Origin: Clostridia bacterium
Lineage (GTDB): Bacteria; Bacillota; Clostridia; Christensenellales; DTU072
Length of the DNA: 61,065 bases
Direction of reading: 5' to 3'
NCBI GenBank assembly: GCA_016297005.1
Contig: JAEDHK010000009.1
Coordinates: forward strand, 1-61,065
This document shows, piece after piece, positions 59,301-61,065 of the stretch; position 1 is the stretch's first letter, and each line of letters starts with the position of its first letter. Both the position numbers and the translations under genes were made by a program. Below the pieces are notes generated by a model that worked only from the letters and a program-made list of their open reading frames with translations, was not told where the DNA came from and made no database searches.

Positions 59301-59341
59301 TCAAAAGTGCAATAATTCTTGTTTCTCAGGCAGTACTTCAT
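56312..59341 (-). CDS. lacZ: GH2 beta-galactosidase
   Basis: 1,009 residues from the ATG at 59341 (MKYCLRNKNYCTFETFEKNK). It hydrolyses terminal beta-galactosides with retention. The sugar-binding jelly roll comes first (LSGEWDFRFY, SVWQYTGYLDP), then the Ig-like domain, the barrel with VRTSHYPPDP, acid/base Glu in WSLGNESGG and nucleophile Glu in YYLCEYCHAMG, and the C-terminal beta-galactosidase small-chain domain (APVDNDMY, YYGRGDQENYPD, FNLNHYSDNDLEQ). No signal peptide, so cytoplasmic. A longer frame from 59398 is rejected because a -10 box lies inside it and family similarity starts later. No Shine-Dalgarno sequence is seen before the ATG. Confidence 0.93.
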   Translation of the reverse strand: MKYCLRNKNYCTFETFEKNKLPPRSYFIPFSEKEKALAAEVTTARYRSDLVACLSGEWDFRFYKDPKTLEEEFDTDKLPFDKISVPSVWQYTGYLDPMYVNIAYPFSFDPPRIPEDEEMGRYKKSYNRAEKIDARGQYNSVGVYRKKFFIGDKSKTYTIAFLGVAACLDLYVNGSFVGYSEGAHNTAEFLLDEFLTEGENELVAVVRRFSTGSYLEAQDMFRNNGIFRDVLLYGTEKEHIGDYEIKTEYCGENKYDMTVTVSISNENGGEAELVFAGKTYKKKCENGKVIFLLKGLSVREWSAEIPYLYTIVIGLNGREYLTDEVGFRSIEIKDDVFFFNGKKIKLFGVNHHDTHPENGYVMSMEELEKDIGLMKEYNVNAVRTSHYPPDPVFVRLCDKYGLYVIDEADIETHGAYACGDVGRLSKDPKWKEHYLDRVKRMFFRDRNRCSVTMWSLGNESGGIFCQQYCYDYLKTVTDIPVHYEAACREHIIGFDVVSEMYTGIEDMKKRAARRGKDKRRNKPYYLCEYCHAMGLGPGALADYIELFLSDDIYLGGCIWEWADHSVYHKENGNFTYGGDHGEYVHDGCFCVDGLFRPDRKPYTSAFLMKAAYRPVRAQHLGNGKVEFYNVNRFRSSDYLEITTALSVCGEEGEKKVLPITLAPNEKTVVTFDYPTDKDAFLNIKYVEKETGRQIAEEQVVLNEVIPEVTRSRGRIAVEKKGGTLSARFENGTKITFDLRRATMTSYSVCGKEILNGEPKNRHKRSVYAEVYRAPVDNDMYIKAFWKLAGLGVYKVTHSFAKATEEENAFRLKFRYFLRHGLLPIARITDEYLLYADGVVSVDTSCAFLCRPPFAPRVGKTFELGSAFDKVRYYGRGDQENYPDMKEHTKIGIYEREGDFGTKMIVPQQSGERCDVRWAEVTDGEYGIMFVADKKAFAFNLNHYSDNDLEQWKHITDYRDLDATYVNIDGLLGGIGSNSCGPPPEKKYLIPSGKTLRYSFVISPVFPKKK

Positions 59342-59348
59342 ACCATCA

Positions 59349-59377
59349 AGTATAGCACACGTCCGCCCTCGGCGCAA
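59349..59377 (-). promoter_or_regulatory. Possible leaderless promoter of lacZ
   Basis: Minus-strand TTGCGC, 17 bases, TATACT, then seven bases to the ATG. The -35 box is poor; the call rests on the -10 position and the lack of a Shine-Dalgarno sequence. Confidence 0.4.
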
Positions 59378-59418
59378 TACCGGATTTTTCGGGAACACGT
59401 CCCTTGCGTTTCAGAAGT

Positions 59419-59543
59419 CGAAATATAACGCAAGCTCCCTGCATATCACTTTTAGCCACAAGGCTAAATATAACTTTATTCTAATTCTTTTGTAGATAAG
59501 AAAAGCACACTACGCTTTGCAACCGCGAAGTATAGTGTGCTAT
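59419..59543 (-). repeat. Dispersed intergenic repeat, copy 2 (inverted)
   Basis: Matches 2886-3012 in opposite orientation. The outer stem is better than in copy 1 (GCACACTA/TAGTGTGC perfect). The 18-base loop differs completely from copy 1, while the downstream block is nearly identical: one substitution in the CTTATCnACAAAAG stretch, a two-base deletion, and a G for A in the small hairpin loop. The rest of the 59378-59694 gap shows nothing definite. Confidence 0.8.
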
Positions 59544-59694
59544 ATTTATTTCTGACTGATAATCTCTATGAGAACTTTGCTTTACCTGTCTTCTTTTTAT
59601 CGTTTCGATTCTTATCTTTTTCCCACAATGCGAGCATGCGGAAACCGGCTCTGATTTTTCAATTTCAACGCGTCGTACTTATTCTCTTGCCGTA

Positions 59695-59955
59695 TCATTG
59701 TTTATTGGCTTCGTCATAGGCTTTGCGCACGGCCTTAGCCAACTGATCCATACAAGAGGTTGGGCGTCTGCCGCAAGTATTGCCGAGCAGTTTTTCTTCG
59801 ATCTGTTCTACCGTCCATCCGTCGAGGATCTTACTGAGCGCTTTTAAGTTGCCGGGGCATCCGCCCGAAAAGCGAATGTCAGTCACAACGTTGCCGCTGA
59901 GATCGAACGTAATGTCCGGTGTGCAAACGTTTTGCGTCGTATATCTGTATTGCAT
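59695..59955 (-). CDS. TSCPD domain protein
   Basis: 86 residues from the ATG at 59955 (MQYRYTTQNVCTPDITFDLS), with GGGAG eight bases upstream; an extension to 60009 is not supported. It is a stand-alone TSCPD domain, a cysteine-containing module also found at the C-terminus of some ribonucleotide reductases. The signature TTQNVCTPDI, GGCPGNLKALSK, TCGRRPTSCMDQLA is clear, with four cysteines that could bind metal. Its precise role is unknown. Confidence 0.9.
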   Translation of the reverse strand: MQYRYTTQNVCTPDITFDLSGNVVTDIRFSGGCPGNLKALSKILDGWTVEQIEEKLLGNTCGRRPTSCMDQLAKAVRKAYDEANKQ

Positions 59956-60029
59956 GTACGCTTCTCCCTTGCCTGCGACGGCAATTCCGTCGCTTATTTG
60001 ATTCCGCACGATATTTCATGCGTAATTAA

Positions 60030-60058
60030 ATTGTATTTGTCTAATGGACAATTGTCAA
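60030..60058 (-). promoter_or_regulatory. Promoter of the TSCPD gene
   Basis: Minus-strand TTGACA, 17 bases, TACAAT, giving a leader of about 65 bases. Confidence 0.75.
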
Positions 60059-60109
60059 GTTTTTTTATTTTTACCAATTATTATTCCCGATCTTCTTTTT
60101 CTAAAACAG

Positions 60110-60138
60110 TTGGGAAAAGAAAAGATTCGTGTTATACT
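60110..60138 (+). promoter_or_regulatory. Possible leaderless promoter of the ABC-F gene
   Basis: TTGGGA, 17 bases, TATACT, then six bases to the ATG at 60145. No Shine-Dalgarno sequence is present; the bases between are TATTTT. Confidence 0.5.
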
Positions 60139-60144
60139 TATTTT

Positions 60145-61065
60145 ATGCAGATTACGGTAATGAACGGCAGTGTGGAATACGACGGCGTTCCGATCCTTAC
60201 GGACGTCGATTTTGATTTACATGATAAAGAGAAAGTCGCCCTTGTCGGGCGGAACGGGTGTGGCAAAACCACTCTCCTGAAAGCCCTCGTCGGCGAGGTG
60301 CCTTTCGTCAAGGGGACGGGGGAAGAGGACTTCGGCATGTACGTGACCGGCAAGCCGACCATCGGCTACTTGAAGCAGGTCGCTTTCAACAACAAAAACG
60401 GAACGATGTACGAGGAGGTAAAGAGCGCGTACGCTTCCCTTTTGGAACTGGAAAGCAGGATGAACGTCGCCCTTGCCCGTCTGCAACAAGATCAGACGGA
60501 GGAAGCGGCAGCCGCCTACTCACGCTTGCACGACGCTTTTGAATCGGGCGGCGGGTACACCTATGAAAAAGAGTGTTATATCGCCGTCAAAAAATTCGGC
60601 TTCTCCGATGAGGAGATGAAGAAGCCGATAAATGAATTTTCCGGCGGACAACGGACGAAAATCGCCCTACTGAAACTGCTTTTATCCCGTCCGGACGTGC
60701 TGTTTTTGGACGAACCGACCAATCATCTGGACGTGGAAGCGGTGGCGTGGCTGGAAAACTATCTGAAAAATTATCGCGGATCATTGGTCGTCGTATCGCA
60801 CGACAGAATGTTTCTCGACCGCGTTGTCAACGTCGTGTACGAGATCGAATACGGCGAGGCCACCAGGTACCGCGGTAATTACTCCGACTTTTGGAGGCAG
60901 AAAAAGGCCAATTACGAAAAAGCGCTCAAAGACGCGTCTCTACGTTTTAAGGAGATAGCGCGCCTGCAAAAGGTAGTGGACAGGTTCCGGTACAAAGCGA
61001 CCAAAGCGGCCATGGCGCAATCCAAACTAAAACAAATAGAAAAACTGGGAGCTATGGGCAACGCC
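60145..61065 (+). CDS. ABC-F family ATPase (partial, runs off the window)
   Basis: The first 307 codons of a soluble two-nucleotide-domain ABC-F protein. These act on ribosomes in translation control or antibiotic protection. In the first domain: Walker A GRNGCGKTT, signature FSGGQRTK, Walker B LFLDEPTNHLD and the switch His in VVVSHDRMFLDR. It continues through YRGNYSDFWRQKKANYEKA into the inter-domain linker. The second domain lies outside the window, so the subgroup (Uup, EttA, YdiF or a resistance type) cannot be assigned. It is divergent from the TSCPD gene. Confidence 0.92.
   Translation, partial: MQITVMNGSVEYDGVPILTDVDFDLHDKEKVALVGRNGCGKTTLLKALVGEVPFVKGTGEEDFGMYVTGKPTIGYLKQVAFNNKNGTMYEEVKSAYASLLELESRMNVALARLQQDQTEEAAAAYSRLHDAFESGGGYTYEKECYIAVKKFGFSDEEMKKPINEFSGGQRTKIALLKLLLSRPDVLFLDEPTNHLDVEAVAWLENYLKNYRGSLVVVSHDRMFLDRVVNVVYEIEYGEATRYRGNYSDFWRQKKANYEKALKDASLRFKEIARLQKVVDRFRYKATKAAMAQSKLKQIEKLGAMGNA

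Noticed and set aside
1..61065. CRISPR array, IS element, prophage or integrase
   Set aside because: I found no regularly spaced direct repeats, transposase, integrase or phage gene anywhere in the window.

Overview
The window looks like a chromosomal segment of an uncultured gut-type member of the Firmicutes (Clostridia, Christensenellales-like). The reasons are the rpmH-rnpA-yidD-yidC-jag-mnmE block, an AddAB recombination nuclease, Gram-positive style lipoproteins, surface proteins built from InlB-type and MBG-type repeats, and intracellular glycan-degrading enzymes. The lineage is inferred from gene content only. The standard code fits every gene. Good sigma-A type promoters (TTGACA-17-TATAAT class) are visible at many starts.

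Layout. 1-4.3 kb: a lipoprotein, a 530-base gene-free region with a dispersed repeat and hairpins, and cysK. 4.3-19.6 kb: one gene for a surface protein of about 5,110 residues (signal segment, Gly-rich head, InlB-type repeats with inserted carbohydrate-binding-like domains, about 30 MBG-like repeats, C-terminal membrane anchor). 20.1-25.5 kb: GH27 alpha-galactosidase, a DUF3267-type zinc membrane protein, a transglutaminase-like/InlB-repeat lipoprotein and a lone acyl carrier protein. 25.6-33.7 kb: ten consecutive same-strand genes of no recognised function, seven of them membrane proteins of one shared topology, linked by a short motif QP[IL]xxVPYx4QPx3Y and by a shared N-terminal zinc ribbon. 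I regard this as the best candidate for an undescribed system. 33.8-43.4 kb: glnS, a three-TM acidic-tailed protein, addA and addB. 43.5-47.6 kb (+ strand): the rpmH-mnmE block, here without dnaA beside it. 47.8-50.4 kb: argG-argH. 50.6-53.9 kb (+): a release-factor paralogue lacking its codon-recognition loop, a GH110 alpha-1,3-galactosidase and a UPF0173 hydrolase. 54-61 kb: a metallophosphoesterase lipoprotein, GH2 beta-galactosidase, a second copy of the dispersed repeat, a TSCPD protein and the start of an ABC-F ATPase.

How it may work together. GH27, GH110 and GH2 enzymes without signal peptides point to cytoplasmic trimming of imported galactose-rich glycans. The giant adhesin and the transglutaminase/InlB lipoprotein would act on the outside. 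The ten-gene cluster looks like an envelope-associated assembly in which soluble zinc-ribbon and motif proteins share a docking sequence with polytopic membrane proteins; this is inference.

A further pattern is a set of four genes (addB, the RF-like gene, lacZ, the ABC-F gene) with no clear Shine-Dalgarno sequence and a -10 box ending only 6-8 bases before the ATG, which suggests leaderless transcripts.
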